Positions 15,202 to 15,220 of a DNA stretch of 15,220 nucleotides are shown here, piece by piece. This stretch comes from Candidatus Tenebribacter mawsonii. Lineage in GTDB: Bacteria > Cloacimonadota > Cloacimonadia > Cloacimonadales > TCS61. Location: positions 1 to 15,220 of the forward strand of contig JAVCCD010000187.1 of NCBI GenBank assembly GCA_030765665.1, in the 5' to 3' direction. The notes under the pieces were generated by a model. That model made no database searches. It saw nothing but the letters and a program-made list of their open reading frames with translations, and was not told the origin of the DNA. Positions within the stretch are counted from its first letter, which is position 1, and every line of letters starts with the position of its first letter. The position numbers were made by a program, and so were the translations under genes.

Positions 15202-15220
15202 CTTCAACAAAATACATTTA

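Overview
This window is AT-rich bacterial DNA in which every supported gene lies on the + strand. It most resembles an anaerobic, peptide-fermenting member of the FCB group, possibly Cloacimonadota. The reasons are two secreted peptidases with type-A (T9SS-like) C-terminal sorting domains, a PorV/PorQ-like barrel between them, FG-GAP/VCBS-like Asp-rich repeats, a GlmL/MutL-type ATPase, and a palindromic intergenic repeat of a kind common in such genomes. The phylum is an inference from gene content.

Positions 1-7451 form a secretion block. It starts with the 3' part of an M6 (immune inhibitor A-like) metalloprotease cut by the window edge. Next is a non-coding stretch with a 125-bp palindromic element. 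Then come a 302-residue PorV/PorQ-family outer-membrane barrel starting at a TTG, and a 1392-residue subtilisin-like (S8) protease. Both peptidases carry FG-GAP-like repeats and end in a YPNP...GIYF...K sorting domain. The arrangement of cargo, PorV-like barrel and cargo suggests a local T9SS export unit.

Positions 7472-11513 are a tightly packed set, probably co-transcribed with the S8 gene because all gaps are 20 bp or less. It encodes an unrecognised helical 271-residue protein, GreA, an M18 metallo-aminopeptidase, a BamD-like TPR lipoprotein and NadD. Two junctions are 1-bp TAATG overlaps. The processes are mixed: transcript cleavage, intracellular peptide trimming, outer-membrane protein assembly and NAD synthesis.

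Positions 11514-11642 are a 129-bp gap with possible control signals. It precedes a three-gene operon (11643-15030): a small 124-residue protein with a very basic tail, a 620-residue GlmL/MutL-family ASKHA ATPase, and a 374-residue protein with N-terminal lipoyl-like barrel segments and a C-terminal KOW domain. A strong intrinsic terminator (15062-15088) closes this operon. The last 130 bp have no gene but contain nested inverted repeats.

The most interesting parts are the three-gene GlmL module, which sits without any B12-dependent mutase gene in view, and the PorV-like gene flanked by two sorting-domain peptidases. No tRNA, rRNA, CRISPR array, insertion sequence or phage gene was seen.
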